A DNA stretch of 36,157 nucleotides from an uncultured Collinsella sp. (GCA_902495525.1 CABUXL010000017.1:1-36157); one strand, 5' to 3'; numbered from the stretch's first letter, positions 14,792-23,219 are shown. The notes: generated from the letters alone by a model not told the origin. Made by a program: numbers and translations.

Positions 14792-17242
14792 CTAAATCAG
14801 CCTAAAATGCTCGAGCGCCGCAACGACGCCGTCGTGATCGACGGTGTCGGTCACGTAATCGGCCTTATCCTTGAGATAGTCCGGTGCGTTGCCCATCGCA
14901 ATGCCGACATCGACGGCGTTCATCAGCGAGACGTCATTGCTGGCGTCGCCAATGCCGTATACGGTTCCGTGGTGGGGATCGAGGGCGTCGAGTACAGACT
15001 GGATGCCCCCGCGCTTCGTGCATTCGCGGGGCGAGATTTCGGTTACCTCGAGTTCGAGCTCGTTAAAGCACAGCAGCGGCTCAAGTGTCTTATCTTGAGC
15101 GATGTGGTTGGCGAGCGATGTAGACATCAAGATCTTGTAGACACTGTAATGTTGCAGCTGCGTGACTGCGTCGCCCAGGGTGCGCGCGTATCCGGGGGCA
15201 TCGGGGGCATCGGCACTCATGCGCACGACGCCGTTGAGGCCCTCAAAGCGGATGACTTCGCCCGATTGCTCAAGATAGGGGGCAAGATGCTGCAGCATGC
15301 TGGGCGTCATCGACAGATCGCGAATTGCGTGTCCGTTGATCTCGGCGTAACCGCCCGCAAGACAGACGATGCCGGTCCAGGGCAGCTCAAGAAGTTTGGG
15401 GTGGATGCAGCTCAGGGTGCGTCCCGTGCAGATAAAGGCCATGTTGCCGTTGGCGACAAACTCGCGGATTGCCTGCGAAACCGCCTCGTTGGGATAGGGG
15501 GAGAGGTCCCGCTCGTCTTCGGGAAGGTCTTGGGCGAGCCTGGGGTCTTGCCAGGCGAGCGTTCCGTCGATATCGAAGAAGCAGATATCGCCGCGCTTAT
15601 GGGCTGCGCTGGCGGCAGGGGAGGCCGAGGTGGTGGGCACAAATCCCGGCTCGAGGCCCATGATCTGGTCAAAATGCTCTTTAACGCGGGGAACGGAGAT
15701 GCCGATGATCACCTGGGCGGTCTTGTCCGTAATGATGAGGCCCTTGGCGCCCGCCGCGACAAACGACGCGTTATCTGCAACGATGGAAGGGTCTGCGACC
15801 TCGACGCGCAGGCGCGTGGCACAGTTGGTTGCGCCCACAATATTGCCAACGCCACCTAAAAGCTGAATTACCCGCTCAGCGAGGACGTGATCTTGATCGG
15901 ATCGACTATCGACCTCGTCATTGGGAGATTGCTCTTTGGCAAAGCCGCTTTCCGTTAAACGATCGATTGCCGCGCGATTGGCAACATGATCCTCGCGGCC
16001 CGGCGTCTTAAGGTCATAGACCAAGATGAGTGCTCGAAAACTAACAAAAAAGATGAGGCTAAAGGCAAGGCCGATACCGAGCGCCAAAAGATAGGCACCG
16101 GCATGCGTGCGCATGAGCGGAATAAAGTTGAAGGCTGCCATCTCCATCAGGCCGCCCGAGAAGATGCCGACGATGCCAAAGAGATTCATGGTTGTGGCAA
16201 GGCAAGACGATAAGACGGCGTAGAGCAAAAAGAGCCCGGGGTGGGTGAACATAAAGAGAAACTCGAGTGGCTCGGTAACGCCGCAAACCACCGAGGCGAC
16301 GATGGCGGGCAAAAGGATGACCTTAAGGCCGGCGCGGCGCTCTGGTTTTGCGGTGGAGTAGAACGCGGCTGCGATGGCGGGAAGGCCAAAGAGCTTGACC
16401 CAGCCGGTGGCGGTAAAACCGGCCCACGGCGCAAGTTCATTAAGGGGGCGCGTGCTATGGGAGAGGATGGGGAGCAAGCTGCTCCACGTGGCGTAGATGC
16501 CGTCGTTAATGACCAGGTTGTCGTAGTAGATCGGCATGTAGAGCAGGTGGTGCAGCCCCATGGGCTCGAGCGCTCGCTCCAAAAGCACAAAGATGCCCAC
16601 GCCAAAGGGGCCGACGCTCGTAAGTGCATGGCGCAGCGTTTCGGTCATTGCGTATACGGAGGGCACGATGGCGGCCGAGATAGCGGCAAGGGCAAACACG
16701 GCAAAAAAGCTGATGAGGTAGACCAGCGAGGAGCCCGAGAAGGTGCCGAGCCAATCGGGAACCTTGGCATCGTAGAAGCGGTCATGGATGGCGACGACGG
16801 TTGCCGATACCACCAGCGGGCCGATAATGCCGGTGTCGAGCGTCTTGATGCCGTCGATGATGGTGATGCCGCTAGCGGAGGTCAAAGACGACGGGTACTT
16901 AAGTCCAAGATTGTCTCCGCTCAGCTTAATGATCTCGCTCAAAAAGAAGCAGTAGGCAAAATAGGCGACGAGAGCCTCGAGGCAGCAACGAGCCGGTTGT
17001 TTTTGGGCAAGACCGATGGGCAGCGCTACGGCAAAAAGGAGCGGGAGGCGTTTAAAGACCGTCCACGAGCCGCGCTGGATGATGGTCCAAAAAGCGTACC
17101 AAGGGGTTCCGTATACGGCGAGATCGCCGACGATGTCCGCAGTCGTTGCGAGAGCGGAGACGCCGACCATGAGGCCTGATATAGAAAACAGCATGGCGGG
17201 CGCGAACATTGCCCCGCCAAAGCGTTGGATTTTTTGCAGCAT
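14792..17242 (-). CDS. PTS sugar transporter EIICB fused to a HAD-family phosphatase
   Basis: One 816-residue frame. Residues 1 to about 410 are a membrane EIIC of the glucose/alpha-glucoside group, with RFGGAMFAPAMLF, GLHHLLYMPIYYDNL and GVTEPLEFLFMFTHPGLF. Residues about 445-525 are EIIB with the phosphorylated cysteine near 474 in GATNCATRLRV. After a short Ser/Ala/Pro linker, residues about 548-816 are a Cof-type HAD hydrolase with all four motifs: FFDIDGTL, ICTGRT, a Lys in ECTKRGG and GDASNDVSLM. There is no EIIA domain, so a separate EIIA is needed. GGAAGG precedes the ATG. Sugar identity is inferred to be maltose or a related alpha-glucoside from EIIC type and neighbours. The HAD domain could dephosphorylate the incoming sugar phosphate. 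It is divergent from a GntR regulator. Confidence 0.92.
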   Translation of the reverse strand: MLQKIQRFGGAMFAPAMLFSISGLMVGVSALATTADIVGDLAVYGTPWYAFWTIIQRGSWTVFKRLPLLFAVALPIGLAQKQPARCCLEALVAYFAYCFFLSEIIKLSGDNLGLKYPSSLTSASGITIIDGIKTLDTGIIGPLVVSATVVAIHDRFYDAKVPDWLGTFSGSSLVYLISFFAVFALAAISAAIVPSVYAMTETLRHALTSVGPFGVGIFVLLERALEPMGLHHLLYMPIYYDNLVINDGIYATWSSLLPILSHSTRPLNELAPWAGFTATGWVKLFGLPAIAAAFYSTAKPERRAGLKVILLPAIVASVVCGVTEPLEFLFMFTHPGLFLLYAVLSSCLATTMNLFGIVGIFSGGLMEMAAFNFIPLMRTHAGAYLLALGIGLAFSLIFFVSFRALILVYDLKTPGREDHVANRAAIDRLTESGFAKEQSPNDEVDSRSDQDHVLAERVIQLLGGVGNIVGATNCATRLRVEVADPSIVADNASFVAAGAKGLIITDKTAQVIIGISVPRVKEHFDQIMGLEPGFVPTTSASPAASAAHKRGDICFFDIDGTLAWQDPRLAQDLPEDERDLSPYPNEAVSQAIREFVANGNMAFICTGRTLSCIHPKLLELPWTGIVCLAGGYAEINGHAIRDLSMTPSMLQHLAPYLEQSGEVIRFEGLNGVVRMSADAPDAPGYARTLGDAVTQLQHYSVYKILMSTSLANHIAQDKTLEPLLCFNELELEVTEISPRECTKRGGIQSVLDALDPHHGTVYGIGDASNDVSLMNAVDVGIAMGNAPDYLKDKADYVTDTVDHDGVVAALEHFRLI

Positions 17243-17283
17243 GTTCTGCCTTCCGAATATCGAGGCGCGTTGCGCGTGGGGAA

Positions 17284-17308
17284 ACGTTTAAACAATGGAT
17301 TCATTGTA
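17284..17308 (-). promoter_or_regulatory. Promoter -10 and operator of the PTS-HAD gene
   Basis: On the minus strand TACAAT (17308-17303) is followed within about 8 bases by the palindromic site read on the plus strand as ACGTTTAAACAA (17284-17295). That places the operator at or just past the transcription start, fitting repression. It matches TTGTTTAAACAA at 10 of 12 positions. Confidence 0.6.
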
Positions 17309-17405
17309 GAGGACCGGACGATTGTCGTACCGGCAGTTTTGAGCGAAACCGATTTGGGCACGACAGAAACCGTCAACGGTTAAATCCTGTCGCTTTACCG
17401 ATATT

Positions 17406-17436
17406 CGGTTTAAACAACTTTAAGAAATGCTATCGT
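17406..17436 (+). promoter_or_regulatory. Promoter and operator of the GntR regulator gene
   Basis: CGGTTTAAACAA at 17406-17417 matches TTGTTTAAACAA at 10 of 12 positions. It overlaps the -35 region of a promoter whose extended -10 is TGCTATCGT (TATCGT 17431-17436). The same operator to -10 arrangement, within one base, is found before the ABC binding-protein gene. Autoregulation by the GntR protein is inferred. Confidence 0.6.
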
Positions 17437-17471
17437 GCCTAGCCGGAAATGAACAATGTAGAGGTGAAACA

Positions 17472-18191
17472 ATGCCAAAAGCGATATACGAAGGAATCTA
17501 CCGCGAGATCCGTTCGCGCATCATTAATGGGACCTATGCGTTTCAGGAGATGCTGCCAACCGAAGCCGAGCTGACCGCGGAATTTGGCTGCACGCGCAAT
17601 ACCGTCCGCCGCGCTTTGAGCATGCTGGCCGACGGGATGTTTGTGCAGCCCATACACGGCAAGGGCGTGCGCGTTATTTGGCTTAAGGGCGAAACCGACA
17701 TGTTGGGCGCACTCGAAGAGGTTGAGTCGTTTGGCGAGTTTGCAAAGCGCAACAATGCCGTTGCATCGACGGACGTTAAGTCTTTTGAGCATCTGGTCTG
17801 CACCGAGCAGCTCTCTCGTCACCTGGGCTTTAAGGTGGGCGAGGAGCTTATTCGCGTAGTGCGTGTCCGAAGCCTCAACGGCAACGCGCGCCAAGTGGAC
17901 CATGGCTATTTTTTGGCGTCGATCGCCAAGGGCCTGACCCCCGAGATCGCGGCAGATTCTATTTATGGCTATCTGGAGCACAAGCGCGGTGTCAAAGTGA
18001 TGGCGAGCCGTCGTACGGTGAGTGTCGAGCTCGCCAACGATGAAGACTGCAGCTATCTTGACCTCGGCAAATACAACTGCGTTGCCGTCATGGAGAGTCA
18101 GTCGTACACCTCGGATGGCATCTTGTTTGAGGTGACGCACACTCGCACACACCCCGAGATCTTCCATTACCGCGTCAATTCCAAGCGATAG
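17472..18191 (+). CDS. GntR family transcriptional regulator with UTRA ligand domain
   Basis: A 239-residue regulator. The N-terminal winged helix (about residues 1-70) shows YREIRSRIINGTY, LPTEAELTAEFGCTRNTVRRAL and a wing GKGVRV. The rest is a UTRA domain, which in this family binds sugar phosphates or amino sugars. The ATG at 17472 is chosen because GAGGTG lies just before it; longer in-frame starts lack a site. It is divergent from the EIICB-HAD gene, and palindromes GTTTAAAC lie in both promoters. It is therefore the best candidate for the repressor acting at the TTGTTTAAACAA sites in this window. Its ligand may be the phosphorylated sugar made by the PTS. Confidence 0.9.
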   Translation: MPKAIYEGIYREIRSRIINGTYAFQEMLPTEAELTAEFGCTRNTVRRALSMLADGMFVQPIHGKGVRVIWLKGETDMLGALEEVESFGEFAKRNNAVASTDVKSFEHLVCTEQLSRHLGFKVGEELIRVVRVRSLNGNARQVDHGYFLASIAKGLTPEIAADSIYGYLEHKRGVKVMASRRTVSVELANDEDCSYLDLGKYNCVAVMESQSYTSDGILFEVTHTRTHPEIFHYRVNSKR

Positions 18192-18229
18192 CCGGCTAGC
18201 TTGCAGCCTGACGAGACTCATGCCCTCAA

Positions 18230-18284
18230 AGAGAAAACGCCCGGTCAAACCGACGATGCATCGGCTTGACCGGGCGTTTTCTCT
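18230..18284 (+). terminator. Long hairpin terminator after the GntR gene
   Basis: A perfect 19-bp stem (AGAGAAAACGCCCGGTCAA at 18230-18248 with its complement at 18266-18284) and a smaller inner CCGA/TCGG helix. The stem ends in GTTTTCTCT, so it can work as a terminator with an imperfect U-tract and is symmetrical enough to act in both directions. Confidence 0.75.
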
Positions 18285-18302
18285 GCATTCGATAACAAAT
18301 AA

Positions 18303-18314
18303 TTGTTTATACAA
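18303..18314. promoter_or_regulatory. Second candidate operator upstream of the ABC operon
   Basis: TTGTTTATACAA matches the proposed operator TTGTTTAAACAA at 11 of 12 positions. It lies about 75 bases upstream of the proximal operator at 18378, a spacing that could allow looping. Confidence 0.45.
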
Positions 18315-18377
18315 AACTTGTCAAGTATCAAGTTGAAATTACCGTTCACCGAAGTTTTTCTACCGCTCTAGTAATAC

Positions 18378-18409
18378 TTGTTCAAACAACTAGCCAAATA
18401 GCGTATCGT
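18378..18409 (+). promoter_or_regulatory. Operator and -10 of the carbohydrate ABC operon
   Basis: TTGTTCAAACAA at 18378-18389 matches the shared operator at 11 of 12 positions and overlaps the -35 region. TATCGT at 18404-18409 is the probable -10 element, identical to that of the GntR gene. About 90 bases of leader follow before the start codon. Confidence 0.6.
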
Positions 18410-18497
18410 ACAAATCAGCAAAAGGGGCAAAGTCCCCGAGCCAATCTCCGAAGGCGGCGGCAAAGGGTGCCGCCACGGTGTGAAAGGGTGGATTGTA

Positions 18498-19814
18498 ATG
18501 AAGAACGAAATGAGCAGAAGGCAGTTCCTGGGCTTTGCTGGTTCCGCGGCTGCGGTTCTTGGTCTGGGTCTCGTGGGCTGCGGTGGTTCTGCCGGCTCCG
18601 GCTCCTCTGCTTCTGGTGACGCTGCCGAGGTCTACTTCCTCCAATTCAAGCCTGAGGTCGACAAGGAGTGGAAGGAGATCGCCAAGGCCTATAAGAAGGA
18701 GAAGGGCGTCGAGGTCAAGATCGTGACCGCTGCTTCCAACACCTACGAGGAGAAGCTCAAGTCCGAGATGTCCAAGAGCTCCGCTCCGACCCTGTTCCAG
18801 GTCAACGGCCCCACCGGTCTTAAGAACTGGAAGGATTACTGCGCCGACCTGTCCGATACCAAGCTCCGCGGTGAGCTCATTGACGACTCCCTGGCTCTGC
18901 AGTCCGACGGCAAGGATGTGTGCATCGACTGGGTTCAGGAGAGCTTCGGCATTATTTACAACAAGCAGCTGCTCGAGAAGGCTGGCTACAAGGCCGAGGA
19001 CATCAACTCCTTCGACAAGCTGAAGGCTTGTGCCGACGACATCCAGGCCCGCAAGGACGAGCTTGGTGTTGAGGGTGCCTTCACTTCCGCCGGCATGGAC
19101 GACTCCTCCAGCTGGCGCTACACCACCCACCTTGCCAACATGCCGCTCTACTACGAGTTCGAGAAGGAGCACAACCAGGAGGACGACGAGATCAAGGGTG
19201 AGTTCCTCGACAACTACAAGCAGATCTTCGACCTGTACATCACCGACTCCACCTGCGATCCTTCGCAGCTTGCTTCCAAGACCGGCGACGACGCCACCAA
19301 CGAGTTCGCAACCGGCAAGGCCGTCTTCTACCAGAACGGCTCTTGGGCCTACTCTGACCTCGTCAAGGCCGGCATGACCGACGATCAGATTGGCATGATG
19401 CCCATCTACATCGGTGTTGACGGCGAGGAGAACCAGGGCCTGTGCTCCGGCGGCGAGAACTACTGGTGCGTCAGTTCCCAGGCTTCCGAGGATGCCCAGA
19501 AGGCCACCGAGGACTTCATGTATTGGTGCGTCACCGCTGACACCCCGACCAGCATCATCGCCGACAAGATGGGTCTGACCGCTCCGTTCAAGAGCGCCAA
19601 GGAGACCACCAACGTCTTCTCGCAGCAGGCCGTTGCCATGGCCAAGGACGGCAAGAAGACCGTCGCTTGGGACTTCGTCTACATTCCCTCCGAGGAGTGG
19701 AAGAAGAACCTCAAGCAGGCTCTGATTGCCTACGCTGCCGATAACAGCAAGTGGGACGGCGTCAAGAACGCCTTCGTCGATGGCTGGAAGACCGAGAAGG
19801 CCGCTTCCGAGTAA
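18498..19814 (+). CDS. Carbohydrate ABC transporter substrate-binding lipoprotein
   Basis: A 438-residue extracellular solute-binding protein of the MalE-like family 1. The N-terminus MSRRQFLGFAG has a twin-arginine motif, then a hydrophobic stretch and lipobox LVGC with the lipidated cysteine at residue 28. A Gly/Ser-rich spacer follows and mature sequence begins near AEVYFLQF. The ATG at 18498 has GAAAGGGTGG upstream; the in-frame GTG at 18480 lies before that site. It heads an operon with two permeases and an ATPase. Codon use is strongly biased to C and G at third positions, as expected for an abundant protein. Sugar is inferred to be malto-oligosaccharide from the nearby glgP and malQ and the shared operator; the sequence alone does not prove it. 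Confidence 0.9.
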   Translation: MKNEMSRRQFLGFAGSAAAVLGLGLVGCGGSAGSGSSASGDAAEVYFLQFKPEVDKEWKEIAKAYKKEKGVEVKIVTAASNTYEEKLKSEMSKSSAPTLFQVNGPTGLKNWKDYCADLSDTKLRGELIDDSLALQSDGKDVCIDWVQESFGIIYNKQLLEKAGYKAEDINSFDKLKACADDIQARKDELGVEGAFTSAGMDDSSSWRYTTHLANMPLYYEFEKEHNQEDDEIKGEFLDNYKQIFDLYITDSTCDPSQLASKTGDDATNEFATGKAVFYQNGSWAYSDLVKAGMTDDQIGMMPIYIGVDGEENQGLCSGGENYWCVSSQASEDAQKATEDFMYWCVTADTPTSIIADKMGLTAPFKSAKETTNVFSQQAVAMAKDGKKTVAWDFVYIPSEEWKKNLKQALIAYAADNSKWDGVKNAFVDGWKTEKAASE

Positions 19815-19845
19815 GCAGTTGCTGCCCAAGCTATCTGATTAGCGA

Positions 19846-19881
19846 CAGGGGGCGGGCAGACGTTGGTTTGCCCGCCCCCTG
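19846..19881 (+). other. Intercistronic hairpin between binding-protein and permease genes
   Basis: A perfect 13-bp stem, CAGGGGGCGGGCA at 19846-19858 and TGCCCGCCCCCTG at 19869-19881, with a 10-base loop and no T-run. In binding-protein operons such a hairpin commonly protects the upstream message or thins transcription into the permease genes, giving excess binding protein. That role here is inferred. Confidence 0.8.
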
Positions 19882-19901
19882 CATATTGAAAGGACCCTTT
19901 T

Positions 19902-20756
19902 ATGGGCAAAGCACTCAAGCGCTGGTGGCCGCTCTTTATGCTGCCCACGTGCCTGGCGTTTATGATCGGGTTCGTGATCCCTTTTATCCAGGGCTTCTAT
20001 CTCTCGTTCTGCCAGTTTATTATCATTAGTAACGCGCACTTTGTCGGTATCGAGAACTACGTGCGCGCGCTGTCCGATCCGCAGTTCTCCACGTCGTTCT
20101 TCTTTACCGTGGCGTTTGCCTTCCTGTCGACGGTGCTCATCAACGTGATCGCCCTGGCCATTGCGCAGGCGCTCACCCGCAAGGCGCTCAAAGGCACCAA
20201 CATCTTCCGTACGATCTTCTTTATGCCTAACCTGATCGGCGGCATCGTGCTGGGCTACATTTGGCAGATTCTGATCAACTGCCTGCTCTCCAACGTGGGC
20301 GCCCAGCTCATCGCTCTTAACTCTGCTGCTGGCTTCTGGGGCCTTATCATCCTGACCCTGTGGCAGCAGGTCGGCTACATGATGATCATCTACATTGCTG
20401 GTCTGCAGTCCATTCCGTCCGACTACATCGAGGCCGCCAAGGTCGACGGCGCTACGGCATGGCAGACGTTTTGGAAGGTTAAGATCCCTAACCTGATGCC
20501 GACCATCACCATCTGCCTGTTCCTGTCCATCACCAACGGCTTTAAGCTGTTCGACCAGAACCTCGCCCTTACCGGCGGCGCCCCCGCGCACTCCACCGAG
20601 ATGCTCGCCCTGAACATCTACAACACGTTCTATTCGCGTGCCGGTATCGCATGGCAGGGCATTGGTCAGGCCAAGGCAGTTATCTTCTGCATCCTGGTCG
20701 TAGCCATCTCCATGATTCAGCTTAAGGCCACGAGGTCCAAGGAGGTGCAGCAGTAA
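19902..20756 (+). CDS. Carbohydrate ABC transporter permease, MalF-like
   Basis: A 284-residue inner-membrane permease with about six hydrophobic segments. The first is near residues 10-30 (WWPLFMLPTCLAFMIGFVIPF). The cytoplasmic EAA loop that docks on the ATPase is YIEAAKVDGATAWQTFWKVKIP near residues 170-190. Its length is that of the short MalF/UgpA type without the large periplasmic loop of enteric MalF. GAAAGGA lies upstream of the ATG. The stop codon overlaps the start of the next permease by one base (TAATG), so the two subunits are coupled. Confidence 0.93.
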   Translation: MGKALKRWWPLFMLPTCLAFMIGFVIPFIQGFYLSFCQFIIISNAHFVGIENYVRALSDPQFSTSFFFTVAFAFLSTVLINVIALAIAQALTRKALKGTNIFRTIFFMPNLIGGIVLGYIWQILINCLLSNVGAQLIALNSAAGFWGLIILTLWQQVGYMMIIYIAGLQSIPSDYIEAAKVDGATAWQTFWKVKIPNLMPTITICLFLSITNGFKLFDQNLALTGGAPAHSTEMLALNIYNTFYSRAGIAWQGIGQAKAVIFCILVVAISMIQLKATRSKEVQQ

Positions 20757-21595
20757 TGAAACGCGATAAGGTTATCAACCGCGCGCTCTCGATTTTCTTT
20801 ACGATTCTGTCGCTCGCGTGGATCTACCCCGTGTTCATGATTGCGCTCAATTCCTTTAAAAAGGCAACTGCAATCAGCACCACCACGGCATTCGATCTGC
20901 TCACGCCCGAGACGTTCAACGGCCTCGCAAACTACATGCATGCCCTTAACGAGCAGGGCTTTGCCTCGGCATTTATGTACTCGCTCATCATCACGGTCAC
21001 GTCGGTCGTGCTGATTCTGGTGTGCTGCTCCATGTGTGCTTGGTACGTAGTGCGCGTCAACAGCAAGATCTCGAACTTCTTCTATTACCTGTTCGTCTTC
21101 TCGATGGTCGTGCCCTTCCAGATGCTCATGTTCACGCTGTCCAATTTGGCGGACCGCATCGGCTTCAACACGCCGTTCAACATCTGCTTTATCTACCTCG
21201 GCTTTGGCGCGGGCCTGGCGGTCTTTATGTTCGCCGGCTTTGTAAAGAACATCCCGCTCGAGATCGAAGAGGCGGCCATGATCGACGGCTGCAACCCGGT
21301 CCAGGTGTTCTTTAAGATCGTCCTTCCCATCATGAAGCCCACCTATCTTTCGGTCGGCATCCTCGAGACCATGTGGGTCTGGAACGACTATCTGCTGCCC
21401 TACCTCACTCTCGACTCCACCAAGTACAAGACCATTCCTATCTTGATCCAGTACTTCCGCGGCGGCTACGGCCACGTCGAGCTCGGCCCCATGATGGCCT
21501 GCATCATGATGGTCGTTATCCCCATCGTCATCATGTACATCCTCTGCCAGAAGTACATCATCGACGGCGTGGTGGCAGGTGCCGTCAAGGGCTGA
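20756..21595 (+). CDS. Carbohydrate ABC transporter permease, MalG-like
   Basis: The 279-residue second permease subunit, with about six membrane segments. Its EAA loop reads IEEAAMIDGCNPVQVFFKIVLP near residues 180-200. The N-terminus shows the usual SLAWIYPVFMIALNSFK, and the protein ends in IDGVVAGAVKG, the typical C-terminal signature of this subunit group. It would pair with the preceding permease and the ATPase at 21663. The gene overlaps the preceding stop by one base. Confidence 0.94.
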   Translation: MKRDKVINRALSIFFTILSLAWIYPVFMIALNSFKKATAISTTTAFDLLTPETFNGLANYMHALNEQGFASAFMYSLIITVTSVVLILVCCSMCAWYVVRVNSKISNFFYYLFVFSMVVPFQMLMFTLSNLADRIGFNTPFNICFIYLGFGAGLAVFMFAGFVKNIPLEIEEAAMIDGCNPVQVFFKIVLPIMKPTYLSVGILETMWVWNDYLLPYLTLDSTKYKTIPILIQYFRGGYGHVELGPMMACIMMVVIPIVIMYILCQKYIIDGVVAGAVKG

Positions 21596-21662
21596 TGCCG
21601 TAACTGTTTTGCAAGTTTCTGCGGCGCCCTCAACATGGTGCCGCATATCGAAAGGTAAAGAC

Positions 21663-22862
21663 ATGGCCGAGATCGTTCTCAAACATGTTCAGAAGGTGTA
21701 TCCCAACACCGAGTCCAAAAAGAAGGGCTTCTTTGGCAAAAAGAAGAAGACCGAGGAGAAGAAGCACAACCTCAAGGTTACCGAGGATGGCGTGCTCGCT
21801 GTTGAGGACTTTAACCTCACCGTTCACGACCAGGAGTTCGTCGTCCTCGTTGGCCCGTCTGGCTGCGGTAAGTCCACGACGATGCGCATGGTCGCCGGCC
21901 TGGAGGACATTACCTCGGGCGACGTGCTCATCGACGGCAAGCGGGTCAACGACGTGGCGCCCAAGGACCGCGACATCGCCATGGTGTTCCAGAGCTACGC
22001 TCTGTACCCCAACATGACGGTGTACGAGAACATGGCGTTTACGCTTGAGCTCAAGAAGGTCTCCAAGGACGAGATCGACCGTAAGGTTCGCTCCGCTGCC
22101 GAGATCCTGGGTATTACCGAGTACCTCGACCGTAAGCCCAAGGCGCTTTCGGGCGGCCAGCGTCAGCGTGTCGCTATCGGCCGCGCCATCGTGCGTGACC
22201 CCAAGGTCTTCCTGATGGACGAGCCGCTGTCCAACCTGGACGCCAAGCTTCGTAACCAGATGCGTGCCGAGCTCATCAAGCTGCGCCACGAGATCAAGGG
22301 CACGTTCATCTACGTCACTCACGACCAGACCGAGGCCATGACCCTTGGCGACCGCATCGTGGTCATGAAGGACGGCGTCGTCCAGCAGATCGCCACGCCG
22401 CAGGAGGTCTTCAACCATCCCGCGAACATCTTCGTCGCCGGCTTCATCGGCGTGCCGCAGATGAACTTCTTCGATGCCCAGCTGGTGCGCTCGGGCAACG
22501 GCTTTACCGTCAAGACCGAGGACATGAACGTTGCTCTCGCCCCCGAGACCTGCGCTCAACTCGCTCTTAACTGGGACGGCGGCGACGTGAAGGAGATCAC
22601 GGCCGGCGTGCGCCCCGAGCAGATCCTGCTTGCCGACAAGGGCGAGGAGGGTGCGCTCCAGGGTACCGTCGAGGTGACCGAGCTCATGGGTTCGACCGAG
22701 CACGTCCACGTGACCGCCCCCGACGGCCAGTTTGTCCTGATTATCCCCGTCGTCGACCTCGAGGCCAAGGGCGCGCTCAAGGCTGGCGACACCATCTGGT
22801 TCAAGTTCGAGAAGAACGCGACCCATCTCTTCGATAAGGTGTCTGGCAAGAACCTTATCTAG
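21663..22862 (+). CDS. Sugar ABC transporter ATP-binding protein, MalK/MsmK type, with Lys-rich insert
   Basis: A 399-residue ATPase that powers the preceding permeases. Walker A is GPSGCGKST, the Q-loop region is MVFQSYALYPNMTV, the signature is LSGGQRQRVAIGRA, Walker B is VFLMDEPLSNLDA and the switch His is in YVTHDQTEAMT. A C-terminal TOBE/OB-like regulatory domain follows. Between the first two strands there is an unusual insert of about 25 residues (near 15-40) dominated by lysine (KKKGFFGKKKKTEEKK), absent from typical MalK. The ATG at 21663 has GAAAGG upstream. An earlier in-frame start at 21579 would run into the permease gene and is unlikely. Confidence 0.94.
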   Translation: MAEIVLKHVQKVYPNTESKKKGFFGKKKKTEEKKHNLKVTEDGVLAVEDFNLTVHDQEFVVLVGPSGCGKSTTMRMVAGLEDITSGDVLIDGKRVNDVAPKDRDIAMVFQSYALYPNMTVYENMAFTLELKKVSKDEIDRKVRSAAEILGITEYLDRKPKALSGGQRQRVAIGRAIVRDPKVFLMDEPLSNLDAKLRNQMRAELIKLRHEIKGTFIYVTHDQTEAMTLGDRIVVMKDGVVQQIATPQEVFNHPANIFVAGFIGVPQMNFFDAQLVRSGNGFTVKTEDMNVALAPETCAQLALNWDGGDVKEITAGVRPEQILLADKGEEGALQGTVEVTELMGSTEHVHVTAPDGQFVLIIPVVDLEAKGALKAGDTIWFKFEKNATHLFDKVSGKNLI

Positions 22863-22930
22863 GCCCGGTGCATCCGGACCCTCCCTTTGGGCGACTGCGG
22901 TATTGCCATCCTTTTGCCGCGGTCACATAT

Positions 22931-22975
22931 AAGGCTCCCCTCCCGTCCGCTGGGCGAGAGGGGGGCCTTTCTTTG
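22931..22975 (+). terminator. Terminator of the ABC transporter operon
   Basis: The stem AAGGCTCCCCTC at 22931-22942 pairs with GAGGGGGGCCTT at 22958-22969 (one G-U pair), followed by TTTCTTTG. Confidence 0.85.
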
Positions 22976-23001
22976 TGTCGGGGTTGTCCATCTGCCAGTT
23001 T

Positions 23002-23219
23002 GTCTCGAACTGTAACAGGTAGAGGGCCAAAGTCGGTCTAGTTGTTACAGAACGAGATTGAGTTGAGCCGCCTGTCCTTTCGTCTCAATCTGTAACACGA
23101 AGGACTGTTTTTGGCAGCTACCTGTTACAGATTGAGATTGTTTTAGCCGCCTTGCCCGTCTGTCTCATTCTGTAACAGGTAGACCCAATTCTGCCGGCTA
23201 GATGTTACAGATCGAGATT
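23002..23219. repeat. Three 58-bp palindromes at exact 80-bp spacing
   Basis: Units start at 23002, 23082 and 23162, each about 58 bases. Each begins GTCTCNNNCTGTAACA and ends TGTTACAGNNNGAGAT, so the ends are nearly complementary (15 of 16 in unit 2). Inner TAG and CTA triplets also pair in units 1 and 3. Spacers of about 22 bases share AGCCGCCTGTCC or AGCCGCCTTGCCC. Loop sequences differ between units. The array sits between the convergent ABC operon and glgP. It has no ORF and is distinct from both terminators. Function is unknown. Confidence 0.85.

Noticed and set aside
18390..19829. A 479-codon minus-strand frame opposite the ABC binding protein
   Set aside because: It is a shadow of biased codon use. 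The plus-strand protein has a signal peptide, lipobox and family identity.
21630..22826. A 398-codon minus-strand frame opposite the ABC ATPase
   Set aside because: Antisense shadow; the ATPase motifs on the plus strand are complete.
23002..23219. CRISPR array
   Set aside because: Only three units; each unit is itself palindromic and variable, spacers are the more constant part, and no cas gene is present.
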